Positions 21,690-33,289 of a stretch of 64,000 bases of DNA are shown here, in pieces. The notes beneath the pieces were generated by a model, which did no database searches, was not told the origin of the DNA, and saw nothing but the letters and a program-made list of their open reading frames with translations. The stretch comes from Distichodus sexfasciatus (lineage: Eukaryota; Chordata; Actinopteri; Characiformes; Distichodontidae). The DNA lies in NCBI GenBank assembly GCA_032718565.1, contig JAVGVS010000021.1, positions 4,430,047 through 4,494,046 on the forward strand, in the 5' to 3' direction. Every line of letters begins with the position of its first letter. Within the stretch, counting starts at the first letter, position 1. The position numbers and the translations under genes are program-made.

Positions 21690-22327
21690 ATTTTAGCTGA
21701 TAAATAACAAAAACAGCCAGCATTCTACTCACAGTACAGCTGTTTACTTGATATTTATTTATTCCCGACGTGCATCCACAGTGTTATTGTGCCACGGCTC
21801 TCATATGGAATGCCCTCGTGTCAAAAATTTACTTCTCTCCCAGAAATGAATCAAACATGAGTTATAGTCCAAAATGAGTCCAAATGCTCAAAATTTGCCA
21901 AAACTTCAGTATTTCTTCATTTTCTTCATTAAATATATTTTTTCCATAATGTTAGACATTAAAAAATAAATATAGAAAAATGCATGATTTGTTATCAAAT
22001 AATTTAATTTTATATCCAGACAGATAAAGAAGTGTTTCCACCTGCACTAACCATATTGTTCTTCATAATACTAAGCCATAAAATGTCTCTGCAGAATAAA
22101 AATTCTGAATATCAATATGAATGTGTTCATGTTCACAGTCTTGTCCAGACATCATTTTAGTAAAAATAAAATGGTTGCTTTTGGTGTGGAAGACTGTGTG
22201 GAGCTACTTAAAAAAAAAAAAAAAAACTACTCAGGAATTGACAAGAGAATTGATAAGGAATGGGATTGATAGGCAGAATCAACAATGGCATTGCTATTGA
22301 TAAAATCGTATCGATTCCCACCCCTAC
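21690..22327 (-). mobile_element. hAT-like remnants (family R fragment and a second element)
   Basis: The part at 21690-21850 shares cagctgtttacttgatat and ttctctcccagaaa with the R copy at 55977-56470. The sequence to 22327 ends in cgtatcgattcccacccc, the reverse of a common fish hAT terminus. It also includes a poly(A) run at 22209-22226. Confidence 0.45.
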
Positions 22328-23444
22328 GAGAGAGAGAGAGAGAGAGGGAGAGAGAGTGTGAGTGTGTGTGTGTATAAATGGACTGTATGATCAGGCAGCA
22401 ATAAACACATAATGTCATTTGTTCTTCAACGTGTTTGTTCTTCAAAACACAATCACAAACTCAAAAAATAACCCCAAACATAAATGCTGACTTGCGCCTT
22501 AATGTAACATCATCACAACTTCTCATTTAACACCTTTTTTAAACCTCCAGCTCTCTTTACACACTGCACAGGTTGGCCATCCACGTCATTGCTCTACTCC
22601 TGCTGCAGTGCCTCATAGAAAGCAACAGTAAAGCCAGAACGGCCCACTTGGGGCCCGTCCGTGCCACGCTCGCTTATACCGCGTCCATAAATCCCCAGCA
22701 CAAACACAGTCGAACCGTCGCATGTTTGCTCCGCCTGCAGCCCTCTTCAACAGCAATCCGCTAAATGGGGAATCGGAATCCCACCGGACTCCTCACAAAG
22801 CAAACATATGGATCATAATCTGCTGGCCGAGGGCTTTTTTCTCCCCCCTCTCCGGTTTCAGCGGTTGGAACGTTAGAGAGCAGCCAAACAGGCAGCACGA
22901 GGAAACGTTCTGGCTCTAAATATAACACAAAATTTTAAAAGAAAGATTCCCACCCGCTCCTGACTCGAGGCGGTGCAAGTGAGCCGTGCTAATTTCTGCA
23001 TTACGATGATGAAGTGTTGCTGCTGCTACTCCACAGCTGTCCCAACACCTTTCGGAATATTTTAATGTGAGGTTAGAACACACAATCACACAGAGCAAGT
23101 GGTTAAAGGGTTAATTAGAAGAGGTGGGCATCAACATGTTTCTATACACTATGGACATTCATATTTTTTAATAAGCATTTGGTCAGATAATTGTTCAGGT
23201 AAATACAGACCAAATGATGTGTGTAAAACAAGGAAATAAACTATTTCTGCTTTTCATATATACAAATTTGGTGCTAAATATACAAAGTTTCTGAATACTT
23301 GAGTCAATGCCAATGCCAGTGAATGCCAATTTATTTACCTTTTACCAGTTTCCTTTCATGCCCCTACAACGAGTAGTTTATGACGGTGCAAAAGTTCAAG
23401 CCATTGTAAATCAACTTTATTTGGAATATATCTATATGTTTTAT
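22328..23444. other. Intronic DNA with a (GA)n run
   Basis: (GA)n at about 22329-22347 followed by unique-looking sequence, with CpGs around 22640-22760. No exon recognised. Confidence 0.4.
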
Positions 23445-23559
23445 TACAACCCCAATTCCAAAAAAGTTTGATAGTTTGAAATTGTAAATAAAAACAGAAT
23501 GCAATGATATGGAATTCTCATTAGCAACTAATTAGGACAATTGACAACAGGTCAGTAAA

Positions 23560-25382
23560 ATGATTGGCAATAAAATGAGCGTCTTAGAGTTGCAGTGTCT
23601 CTCAGAATTAAAGATGGGCAGAGGATCACCAGTTCTCCATATACTGCGTCAACATATAGTGGAGGAATTTCAGAAAAATGTTCCTCAGCGTCAAATTGCA
23701 AAGAGGATCAATATATCATCATCTACAGTTCATAACATAATCAAAAGATTCTAAGAATCTGGAGAAGTCTCTGTGCGTAAGGGACAAGGCCGAAAAACCA
23801 TACTGGATGCCTGTGATCTACGGGCCCTTAGGCGGCACTGCAACACATACAGAGGTGGAAAGAGTACTGAAAATTTGTACTCAAGTACAAGTACTGTTAC
23901 ATTGGTTAAAATGTACTCAATTACAAGTAAAAGTACTGGTGTTAAAAAATACTTGAGTAAAAGTACAAAGTACTCTTCTCAAAAACTACTCAGAGTACTA
24001 ATTACTTTTTAACTGATGGATATTTTATTGCGTCGTCAATAGCAGGCATTCGATTCGATTCACCAGTATAAAATATCTACGTTCAAAGCACATTTCTCAG
24101 ATGAACAAGGTATAGAAAGGCAATTCGTTTTGTAAATAAATGTAGATATAAAGCAGGAATTGTGTTTGTTAAAAAATGACAAAAATGGTTTTGAACAAGC
24201 ATAGAACAGTTTAAACTTTTCCCAATACACTGCGAACAACGGGCAGCGGGCACTCGTCCTCCGTCTTTTCTCCATCATTTTCACAGTTGTGTTGTGTTTT
24301 GTCTCCATTTTGGCTTCTTTGTCTCCAAATCTTCAGTCTATAAATTAGTTTGTACTCCACTGTGTAGTACCTCCAGACACCTGTGCCTGCTGCTGCAGCG
24401 GAGTTTATTCTTTGCTTACGTCATAGATTAATTGGCGCGGTCGCGATTGCACAGCCTTATTGGCTGCAAAGATGCAGATGAAAGGTTTGAATATTAATTC
24501 AAATTGTGGGCGTACTCAGTAGCGACTTTTGATTTTATAAGTAGCGAAGTAGATTACATGCTGTAAATTGTACTCAAGTATGAGTAAAATTACACACTTG
24601 AAAAACTACTCATAAAAGTACAAGTACCCAAAAAATCCACTTAATTACAGTAACGTGAGTATTTGTAATTCGTTACTTCCACCCCTGATCACATACCGAT
24701 GATTCTTTAATGGCCATCACTAAATGCGCTCAGGAATATTTTCAGAAAACACAGTTCGCCGTACTATCTGCAGATGACACATAAAACTTTATTATTCAAA
24801 GAAGAAGTCGTATTTGAACATCATCCAGAATCGCAGACATCTTCTCTGGGCCAAAGCTTATTTAAAATGGACTGTGGCTAAGTGGATAGCTGTTCTGTGG
24901 TCAGACGAATCTAAATTTGAAATTCTTTTTGGAAACCAGGGACGCTGTGTCATCCGGACTAAAGAGGAGAAGGACCACCCAGCGCATTATCAGCATTCAG
25001 TACTCAGTGCATTAAGTGCGTATGGCATGGACAGCTTGCATATGTGGAAAAGCACCATCAATGCTGAAAGGTATATCCAAATACTACAGTGTCATATGTC
25101 CCATCCAGACGACGTCTCTTTCAGGGAAGACCTTGCATTTTCCAACATGAAAATGCCAAACCACACACTGCATCAGTTACAACATCATGGCTTTGTGGAA
25201 GAAGGGTGCGGATACTGAACTGGCCTGCCAGCAGTTCAGATCTTTCACCCATTGGGGACATTTGGCGCATCATAAAGCGAAAATTATATCACAGAAGACC
25301 TAGGACAATTGTGCAACTAGAATCCTGTATCAGACAAGAATGGGACAACGTTCCTCTCCCAAAACCTGAGCAACTGATCTAA
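23560..25382 (+). pseudogene. Tc1-like transposase pseudogene
   Basis: The N-terminal part (about 23640-23830) is a Tc1 helix-turn-helix DNA-binding domain (RQIAKRINISSSTVHNIIK), followed by a GRK-like motif (GQGRKTI). A stop at 23752-23754 interrupts it, and the frame then continues to 23849, where an hAT element is inserted. After the insertion the catalytic domain resumes with WSDESKFEI. A frameshift near 25090 moves the rest (FQHENAKPHTA, then WPASSSDLSP) to another frame. Of the DDE residues, the first Asp (codon 24904-24906) is kept. The second position is Glu (25150-25152) and the third is Gly (25254-25256). The protein is therefore inactive several times over. Confidence 0.9.
23850..24687. 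mobile_element. hAT non-autonomous element, 838 bp, copy 1 (nested in Tc1)
   Basis: Termini cagaggtggaaag and cgttacttccacccctg form an inverted repeat typical of hAT elements. Flanking 8-bp target copies are aacacata (23842-23849) and atcacata (24688-24695), 7 of 8 matching. The interior is non-coding. Both ends have aagtac-rich subterminal repeats. A nearly identical copy lies at 46958-47802. Confidence 0.92.
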
Positions 25383-25724
25383 TCAGTCCCCAGACGTTTA
25401 CAGACTGTTGTTAGGAGAAGAGGGGATGTCACACAGTGGGAAACATGACCTTGTCCCAGCTTTTTTGAGACGTGTTGCCGCCATGACATTCAAAATTACC
25501 TTATGTTTTCCTTAAAATTAAACATTTTCTTGGTTTCAACATTTCAACATTGGATTCAACATGTTTTCTGTGTTCTGTTATGAATAAAATATGGGTTTAT
25601 GAGATTTCCATATCATTGCATTCTGTTTTTTATTTACAATTTGCACAACGTTGGTCCTTTTTTGGAATTGAGGTTGTACTTTAGTTTCTCATACAAATAT
25701 TTTAGGCTTCTACAGTTTCCATTT

Positions 25725-25987
25725 GGGGCAGTTGGCAGTAGGCAGTTGGTGGCTTAACGCTAGGGTATTCGCCCTGTAATCAGGTCGCACGTTCGAATCC
25801 AGGACCGGTAAAGTTACCACTGAGGTACTGATGAGCAGGGTACCGCCCCCAAGCACTACTCCTCGCTGGGCACTGCCCTTTTTAGCTGCCCACTGCTCCT
25901 TCACGAACGGGTCAAACACAGAGGTCACATTTCGTTGTAGTGCACTGTATGCTATGCTGTGTTCACAATGACAAATGATCACTCACT
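25725..25987 (+). repeat. SINE family A, full-length copy
   Basis: Head with a short duplication (ggcagttggcagtaggcagttgg spread over 25727-25749) and an intact B box (gttcgaatcc near 25791). Full body and 3' end follow (cacaatgacaaatgatcact). It lies 48 bp past the end of the Tc1 element. Confidence 0.9.
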
Positions 25988-26147
25988 TAACCTTTGGCAA
26001 TGTTGCCACAAATCTGCAGCAAGGTCATATTTACACATGCGAATTAGGTTTGAGGCAAACTTGCGGTGGACTTTTAGCAAACTTTGTAGAAAAATTTATC
26101 ACCAAAAGTTCATATCAAGTTTGCCATTACTAGCAAATTGTTTTGCC
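25988..26147. repeat. ttgcca/gcaaa-rich degenerate repeat
   Basis: Repeats of ttgcca, agcaaa and related words. The same word set resumes at 26585-26650 after the element at 26148, so the element landed within one repeat block. Confidence 0.45.
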
Positions 26148-26577
26148 CAGGGATGGGAAGTAATGAAGTACAAATACTTTGTCACTGTACTTCAGTAGAA
26201 TTTACAGGTATCAGCACTTTACTTGACTATTTATTTTTGTTCCAACTTTAAACTTTTACTACATACATTTTTAGCATGAATATCTGTACTTTCTACTCCT
26301 TACATTGTCAAACCAGGCTCGTTAGTCTTGTTTTGTTTTATTGAAATGACATTTATTAGGCCATTTTGCCATGCATTTTACCTATTCCGCATCAATAATG
26401 CGTGCCATCCAGACAACTTGACTGATTGGTTGAGGCTTAAAAACGTTTAACTTGTAGTAACAAGTGAACCTAAGTGAAGAAGTCAAGTCAATACTTCGAC
26501 TTTTAGTTTTTAGTTTTTTAAAACACATGTATCTATACTTTTACTTGAGTGAAGATTGTGAGTACTTCTGACATATG
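26148..26577 (+). mobile_element. hAT-like element, short copy
   Basis: Starts cagggatgggaagtaatg. It shares a tactttctactccttacatt-type block and ggccattttgcca with the longer copy at 31266-32073. It ends near gtacttctgacatatg. Possible 8-bp target copies are gttttgcc (26140-26147) and catttgcc (26578-26585), 6 of 8 matching. Confidence 0.6.
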
Positions 26578-26649
26578 CATTTGCCACTAGTGGCAATTTG
26601 TCATTGTTGCCATAACATTGCCGCAAGTTTGACGCTAGTGGCTGGCAAC

Positions 26650-27780
26650 AGTAAATGTTTGTAAATGTTTCGCTTTTTTCTTTTTAATTTTAATGTAGTT
26701 AAATTAATTTAATGTTTTTAGATTTCACTGCATGAATCTATATTCATTAGTTTAATCACTATCTGTGCAACATATACTATAATACCATGATATAACTTTG
26801 TAATCAAAATGGTAATCAATACATACCTTCTCATGATTAAACATGAATCATCTGTGAACATTTTGCTCATTAAGCGCTCAATATCTTTTACCAGAAGTTT
26901 GAACATTGCTGGCAAAAAGACTGCAGATCTTCTGTGATAGTGCTGCCTTGACTTTTCTATCAACTCTGTTGGGTTAAAAGTCAAGGAACTGCCGCAGTCA
27001 TAAACACTTTCATTTTCCTGTCATCTTTATTATTCTCTAAATTGTTCTGACAAAGCTTGAAAACAGCCCCTTAACACATCGCTGGAGTTTACATGAAATA
27101 TTCTAAAATAAAGCCTTTTAAAAATGTTTAACTTCTCACACTTCACATCAGCAATTTCTGCCAAAATATACAACATTATGACTATTAAGAAAACACTAAG
27201 GATAGAATTTTACTGCATGATTAAGATTTGCTCAATGACACCGATCTTTTGGATTAAACATAATTTGCATTTTATCACACTACTTATGTAACAGTATAAA
27301 TTAATTAGCATAACTGAATATGGACATTCTCTTATCCTTGAGTTTGCATGAAAATGTCCTCCTCCAGGGGTGACGCTCCGCTCCACTGGTGTCCCTTCCA
27401 ATTAAGGCTGATCAAAAGTGATTGTTCCCGTTAATTAACTGGTAATCATTTATAAACTTTTATCACTTTGTAAAAAAAGCTTTCATTCAAATACCTATCT
27501 CCAAATATAAACTGATCAGAAAAGAGCAAAAGAAAGAACACATTCTAGTTGCATTTCTCCCCTACTTTCCACCTGTAAAAGGGAATTGGCTAATCAGCCA
27601 CTTGGAGGATTATAATAAGACCTGTCATACCTCATTACTTCTCCACCCCCTCACTTTTATACTTTAGAAAAAATTCCAGGTATTTCCATCACAGATGATT
27701 GCATAAGCTTTTGGTGTGTGCACAGACATGTGAAAAATGGCCTTTTAACTGCCGCAATCATCATAAAATCGGGATTTGTT
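26650..27780. other. AT-rich intronic DNA
   Basis: No gene, SINE or long simple repeat recognised. Confidence 0.4.
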
Positions 27781-28050
27781 CAAGCCGGCCAGAACAGCCA
27801 GGAGATTAATGGAGGCAGAGGAGCGGACTGACCAGAAGCTAGAGGGCAGGAGGTACGTGAGTGGACCGGGACAATTACGGCTGCCACTCAGCCTCTGTAA
27901 AAAGTCAAGGACGCTGGCTGTTTATTCAAATAAACAGCAGTGATAAGGCTGAATGCGGACGCCGGCTTATTGGCCTCGTCCTAATTAGCCAAAAAAACAG
28001 CGCTCGCTTCAAACAGGTGCACGGGGCAGACCCGAGAGACGGGTGACATC
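27781..28050. promoter_or_regulatory. Candidate conserved non-coding element in the usp54 intron
   Basis: A compositionally balanced, repeat-free stretch with several homeodomain-type ATTA/TAAT cores, bounded by AT-rich sequence and a transposon. This is only a compositional impression; I cannot test conservation here. Confidence 0.2.
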
Positions 28051-28443
28051 ATGTAATACACAACCAGTGTTGGGGAAGCTGCTTTTAAATGGTAGCTTTT
28101 CAAGCTAATTACAGTATGATTAAAAGTAGCTAAGCTACAGTCAAACTACTGTTTTAATATAGTTAGAGAAAAAGTAGCTAACTACATGCAACTACATCCA
28201 CACTATTTCACAGCCACGCATTCTTGCTTCCATCTTTGCAAGGTGGACTCCGTCCTACTACAATCTTGCAGCTGCAAAATCGTGCTGTGATGCAATAAGT
28301 GTGTGCTATGCGGGCAGGGTACCTATCTTAGTAAAGAGAGAAAAACATCAATATTTACTTTTGTAACAAGGTAGCATTTTGCCATGCAACATTGCTATTT
28401 GTCAAAAAAGTAGCTACTTTGAGTTTACACCTGCACTTCTGAT

Positions 28444-28952
28444 TAGGGGTGTTGAAATTTATCATATCATTGATGCATGGACGATCCTGCATTAATGCAG
28501 TGGCAGACCATCATCGATTATATCGGGGTTTTCAACCGGCGATCCACTGCCCCCTAGTGGTAAAACGGTGCCATTGCAGGTGGTCCATGACGTAATCCAG
28601 TTTCTTCACTGAAATTGCTTTAAAAAAAAATTTTCATTTAATTTACTTTAAGCATTTGGCCATCTTTATAAACAATAAATTTAATGCAGATATGTAAAAA
28701 GTAATACAAAAATACTCCCCTCCCCAAGAAGTCAGTTGAAAACCCCTGAATTATATCATAATGACATTGCTTGGAGATTTTCTAGCTATGGCATAAAAAT
28801 TCCAGTTAAAAAGAACATCCCGGTAGTAACTATAGATCCTGATCTGCGATCCATGCCCAATTTGTGTGCAATTTGAAGTGCAGAAAAATTTCTGGGATGC
28901 AATCGTTGACATGATAATCGTATTTGAATCGTGAGACCAGTTCACACCTCTA
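28444..28952 (+). mobile_element. hAT-like non-autonomous element Y, 509 bp, nested in X
   Basis: Starts taggggtgttgaaattta and ends gttcacacctcta (reverse tagaggtgtgaac). Flanking copies are cttctgat (28436-28443) and ctactgat (28953-28960), 7 of 8 matching. Partial Y copies occur at 17334-17425 and, reversed, at 55094-55430. Confidence 0.82.
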
Positions 28953-28960
28953 CTACTGAT

Positions 28961-29043
28961 AGCGGATCAGGATACACTTCACTGCATGTTGTACCTGTAT
29001 AATTTGCATGTGACAAATAAAGAATCTTGAATCTTGAATCTTG
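28961..29043 (+). mobile_element. Retroposon-like repeat Z, short 3' end
   Basis: About 80 bp ending in three aatcttg units. It is the reverse of the left edge of the 18846-19420 copy. This fits 5' truncation of a retroposon that landed next to element Y. Confidence 0.6.
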
Positions 29044-29084
29044 ATACGCTACCAAAAAAGCTACTCCCTAACACTGTACACACC

Positions 29085-29656
29085 AAATTGACAACGACCG
29101 AAAAAAATAGCGATGAGAGTGATTGAAGCTTAACATATGCTGCGTCATGACTGGCCTTCTATCAATTACGGCAAAACAATCTGACAGCGAGATTTTGAGG
29201 GATAATCAGCTTGCTGCAAGTGAATTCCAAATTCGAAGCGCTCCACATAAGCTCAGGCGACTCGAAACTTACTGTTAGTTCTGCTTTAATGTACCACCGT
29301 GAGGTGAAACAAGGCCTCAGCTGCCCAGTGAAGTGCTTCCCGATTTACAGATCTTGCTAAATTAAAAGCTTTTGGCTTTACTTGAGATGGCGTGCGATGA
29401 GGATGGATATGAAGGGAAAATTTTGAAACTCTGGAGCTTAAATCAAACTCCTAATCTCTGGAAGAGGTTTTGAAGACTCGTTCCAAAGTGCTGCTCTGCA
29501 GCGTGGAGATACGCGTCACGCAGAGCTGTGAACGGCTGCTGGCACCACGCCCACCTCTTACCATACCTTCACATCACAATGTTCTAAAATACAAACAAAA
29601 ACTAGGGAAACAAAATCAGGACAGATCCATGTGTAGTGACGGCGAAACTGTGAAAC
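29085..29656. other. Intronic DNA, nothing recognised
   Basis: Unique-looking sequence of mixed composition, no exon signals. Confidence 0.35.
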
Positions 29657-29890
29657 AGTGAAAGTGAGTGATTGTCATTGAACACACCACAATGAAATGT
29701 GACCTCTGCATTTGACCCATCTGTAATGGAGCAGTGGGCAGCTAACATGGGCAGTACCCCGGGGGCAGTGCTTAGGGAGGGTACCTTGTTCATGAGTAGA
29801 TCAGTGGTACCTTAACAGGTCCAGGATTCGAACCGGCGACCTTCCGATTACGGTGCGAAAGTCCCTAACCATTATGCTATCATTAGCCCC
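29657..29890 (-). repeat. SINE family A, full-length reverse copy
   Basis: 3' end agtgaaagtgagtgattgtc at the left and body in reverse. The B box region (ggattcgaaccggcgacc) is well preserved and the head ends near attatgctatcattagcccc. Confidence 0.9.
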
Positions 29891-30773
29891 TATGTGCACA
29901 CACATCACAGCACATTTGTAATTAAAGAAGTTAGCATTAATTAATACTCCAAAAAAGAGAACGTTACTTATTCTCATGAATAAACCCAATTCAAAATTGA
30001 ATTTGTGCAGTAATAACAGAATAGACTTCTGTGTAGTTTGATTTTTACACCATTTCCAGTAATATAAGGTAGTTCTACTGTTTCACTTTTTAAATAAGTT
30101 TAGAAAAATGTAACAAATGAGTTTATAGTTTAAATGACCAAATGGATTATTAAATAAATGTGCTTAAAAGTAAATACACGAGCCACTTCCGTAATCCATC
30201 ATTTTTACTGACCCAGGCAAGTCAAGCGTCCGTGTTGGAAGGAGGATTTAATAGACGGGGGAAAGGGGGCTGAAAGATATTATATACAACAAGCCAAAGG
30301 CTGTTAAAGGTTAGTGACCACAAACACACTCACACAGGCGCACACCACATCTGTTAGACTGCAGTGAAAAGGCCACCAAGATCCCATTTTGTTCAGCCTC
30401 AATCTAGAATCCCTACGGATTAGCATAGTAATCGTAATCCATTTTTATTTTCCATTATCTATTAAACGTCCCTACTGTGGGATGAGGATGGGACCTTTGC
30501 GCCCACACCTGGTCTGTTCAAACAAGCCAGAAATAAAAGCATCATGATAAAGTGCTATTCATCACTGAGAACGCTCACGCTCACACTGGCCTCTGTTTGC
30601 ACTTTATTTTGCTTTAAGTGAAACTGTCTCGCAAACAACCCACCATCAGACCTTCACACACAAACAAATACTTTAATCTGTCAGTTATGGCCTCATGTCT
30701 CCACAGTGCTTGAGCTCTGAGTCAAAAAGGGGGCCATTACGCATAACTTGGGCAAATGCTGAACATTTTTTAA
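29891..30773. other. Intronic DNA, nothing recognised
   Basis: AT-rich to 30230, then mixed composition. No shared repeat or exon found. Confidence 0.35.
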
Positions 30774-31010
30774 GTGTGTGATTTTTTGTCATTGTGTAGA
30801 CACCACAGCACAGCACAGCACACAACGAAATGTGACTTCTGCATTTGATCCATCCATGAAGGAGCAGTGGGCAGCTAACATGGGCACTGCCCAGGAAACA
30901 GTGCTTGAGGACAGTACCTCGCTCATGAGTACCTCATTGGTACCTTTAACAGTCCGGGATTTGAACCAGTCACAGGGCCAATTCCCTAAGCTTTAAACAA
31001 CCACTGCCCT
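30774..31010 (-). repeat. SINE family A, reverse copy
   Basis: Body blocks in reverse (cacaacgaaatgtgacttct, gagtacctcattggtacc). The head is shortened: part of the tRNA-like region after the B box is lost. Confidence 0.88.
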
Positions 31011-31265
31011 TTCAATGGTTCTTTTGCAACAGTGATCATTTCGTTCACCACAAAGCTCACTAAACCAAAAGAGCAGCAACAATATCTTGTGAAATGACAA
31101 TTATAGAAAACACCTTTTATATTAACAAAACATGACCAAAAGAAAATTAATATAACTGTTTTGGCAATTACAAGTTACAAAGAATGTTCAAATTGCCCTC
31201 CATTCAAGTCATGAATGCCAATGGTCGATCGTGTCATATGTCAATCTAGCATTCAGCATCACATT

Positions 31266-32073
31266 CAGAGATGGGAAGTAACGAAGTGCAAAACCTTGTT
31301 ACTGGGTAGAATTTTTGGGTATCTGTACTTTACTTCATTTTATTTTTGTGCCAACTTTTACTACAAACATTTTAGCAAGAATATCTGTACTTTCTACTCT
31401 TTACATTTTCAAATCAGGCTCAATTACTCTAGTTTGGTTTAATTTAAATGACTTTAATTTAAATAATTAAAATTTATTAGGCCATTTTGCCACGCATTTT
31501 ACCTATTCCGTATCAATAATGCGCGCCATCCAGACAAACACACACAGAAAAGACAGTCCCACTGGATTATTTGTCTTTGCACATGGCACACAACACGACA
31601 GACACGATAAAGCAAGAGGGAGAGAAAAAGAAACTAAATCCAGGCGGCAACTCGGTGGGAAATGATATGGTGATTGCGGCGGCAGAAAGAAGCTTAGCTT
31701 CAACAAATTCACTTCAGTTCAGTTCAGTTTATTTATATAACGCATTTTACAACACTCTAATATTTGTTGTATGATGTTTTTAGGCTAGAGGTGATCATGA
31801 TGTATAATGATGATAATGACCAATGCAGCTTAATGTATTTATGTGGCTTTATTTATCTCTGTTTGCACTCTACATAACGCTTGGACATGGAGTCCAGTCA
31901 GCTTTCTAAAATGATGGTTTTATCCTTCATAAGATTCATGTTTAGAGCCTGTACTTTTCACTTTAACTTGAGTAAAGAAGTCGAGTGAATACTTCAACTT
32001 TTACTAGTCTTTTAAAACACATTTATCTATACTTCTATTTGAGTGAAGAATGTGTGTACTTTTGATATCTCTG
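31266..32073 (+). mobile_element. hAT-like element, 808 bp, long copy
   Basis: Starts cagagatgggaagtaacg and ends gtacttttgatatctctg. Flanking 8-bp copies are atcacatt (31258-31265) and atcatatt (32074-32081), 7 of 8 matching. The 26148-26577 copy is an internally deleted relative. No transposase frame. It contains a small repeated ttcag patch near 31725. Confidence 0.82.
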
Positions 32074-32081
32074 ATCATATT

Positions 32082-33280
32082 GTAACCACGAGTTTATGGT
32101 GTACTTTCAATGTAATAATTATTTTGTTGCTAATTTACTTCTGAATGCAACAGTAAACAACTTCTGAGAACGGATCAACATTTGCCAAACGTATAGGTAA
32201 AGGTACAGAGGTCTCTGTTTTGGAAGTTGAAAATTCTCTTTTTACACGCTTTTTCTCTTATTGGGTCCTCACTGAAAGTGGATATGTGTGTAATGATGAG
32301 TGAAAACTAATGGGCAATATTATAAAGATGGGTATTTTGGGCCTTTTCTACGCATTTTAGCCTTTCAAACACAAGCAGTTAAGTTCAGATGTGCTTTCTA
32401 GAAACTCGATATTGAGTGTTTACAGGAAAAGAGGGAAAGCCAAGCCTAACCAAAAACTTTAAATATGCAAATAGGAGTTTTTGAAAGTTTACACTTATAT
32501 ATACTTTTACTCTTTAAACACAGGTGTTTGGATAAGAGGTGTCAGAATGTGCTCCAGAGCTCTGTCTTACAACTAACACGCCCAGAAGGACATTTTTTTA
32601 ATTAAGGAGGAAATCTGCTGTTTAAAAAATACCCAGTTCTAAGTCTTACAATAAAATCCCACATTCTCTTTCATTAATGTCTTGGATCAATAATGCTCAG
32701 AACCAATTTATCGCCAGGTTTTCTCTTTTTCATTTCCAGCAGTCTCTCTGCGCCACATCGGGAATCTAACAAATTGCCATTCCATTAATCACTCGCTCCC
32801 TGATCCGGCTGGGCTATGCGAAGTTAATCGTAACACTGAGGCAAAGAACACGTGGATGGAAGTGCACATGACCGTATTCATGTTTCCCTACCCGGGAAAC
32901 TCAACAGCAATAAACAATTTATTGAAGTGAAGTGCATCAAACATGTAGGGTGGCCTTCCTCCTTTTGTCTCCCTGTTCTCCATCTCCATCCCTCTCTCTG
33001 TCTTACACTTGTTCTCTCACTGTTGGGCTGCACTGTGTGTTCAGTAGGCTTTTAAGAGTGTGGGACAGAGCTGGAGTGAGGAAGCAGCGAAGCAACATGT
33101 TTAATTCATGTTCAGACAGACTCTTAGGCCAGACACAGAGCGGAGGTGCTGGTGTAAGTAGGGACAAGTGAGGGAAGAGCCAGAACAGCCACACAAACAA
33201 CTGACCAGAGAGAGAAAGCAGGGAGAGAGAGAGGAAGAGCATGGGAGACGCAGGGATGTACAGAGAGAGACAGAAAATAT
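32082..33280. other. Intronic DNA with one possible conserved segment
   Basis: AT-rich to about 32660. The segment 32680-32840 is balanced in composition with taat/atta cores and could be regulatory. 33190-33290 is GA-rich. No exon recognised. Confidence 0.35.
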
Positions 33281-33289
33281 CTCTCCCTA

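Larger units (their letters stand above)
23447..25676 (+). mobile_element. Tc1/mariner transposon, inactivated and split by an hAT insertion
   Basis: Flanked by TA dinucleotides. The inverted termini of about 75 bp begin caaccccaattccaaaaaag and end (in reverse) caacctcaattccaaaaaag. Without the 838-bp hAT insertion and its duplicated target it is about 1.38 kb, the normal size for a Tc1-like element. It encodes one transposase, now broken (see the pseudogene entry). The element sits inside the large usp54 intron. Confidence 0.92.
28065..29076 (+). mobile_element. hAT-like element X containing two further insertions
   Basis: Starts cagtgttggggaagct and ends gctactccctaacactg, an inverted terminal repeat. 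Flanking 8-bp copies are tacacaac (28057-28064) and tacacacc (29077-29084), 7 of 8 matching. The interior contains element Y (28444-28952) and retroposon tail Z (28961-29043), so X is the oldest of the three. Confidence 0.8.
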
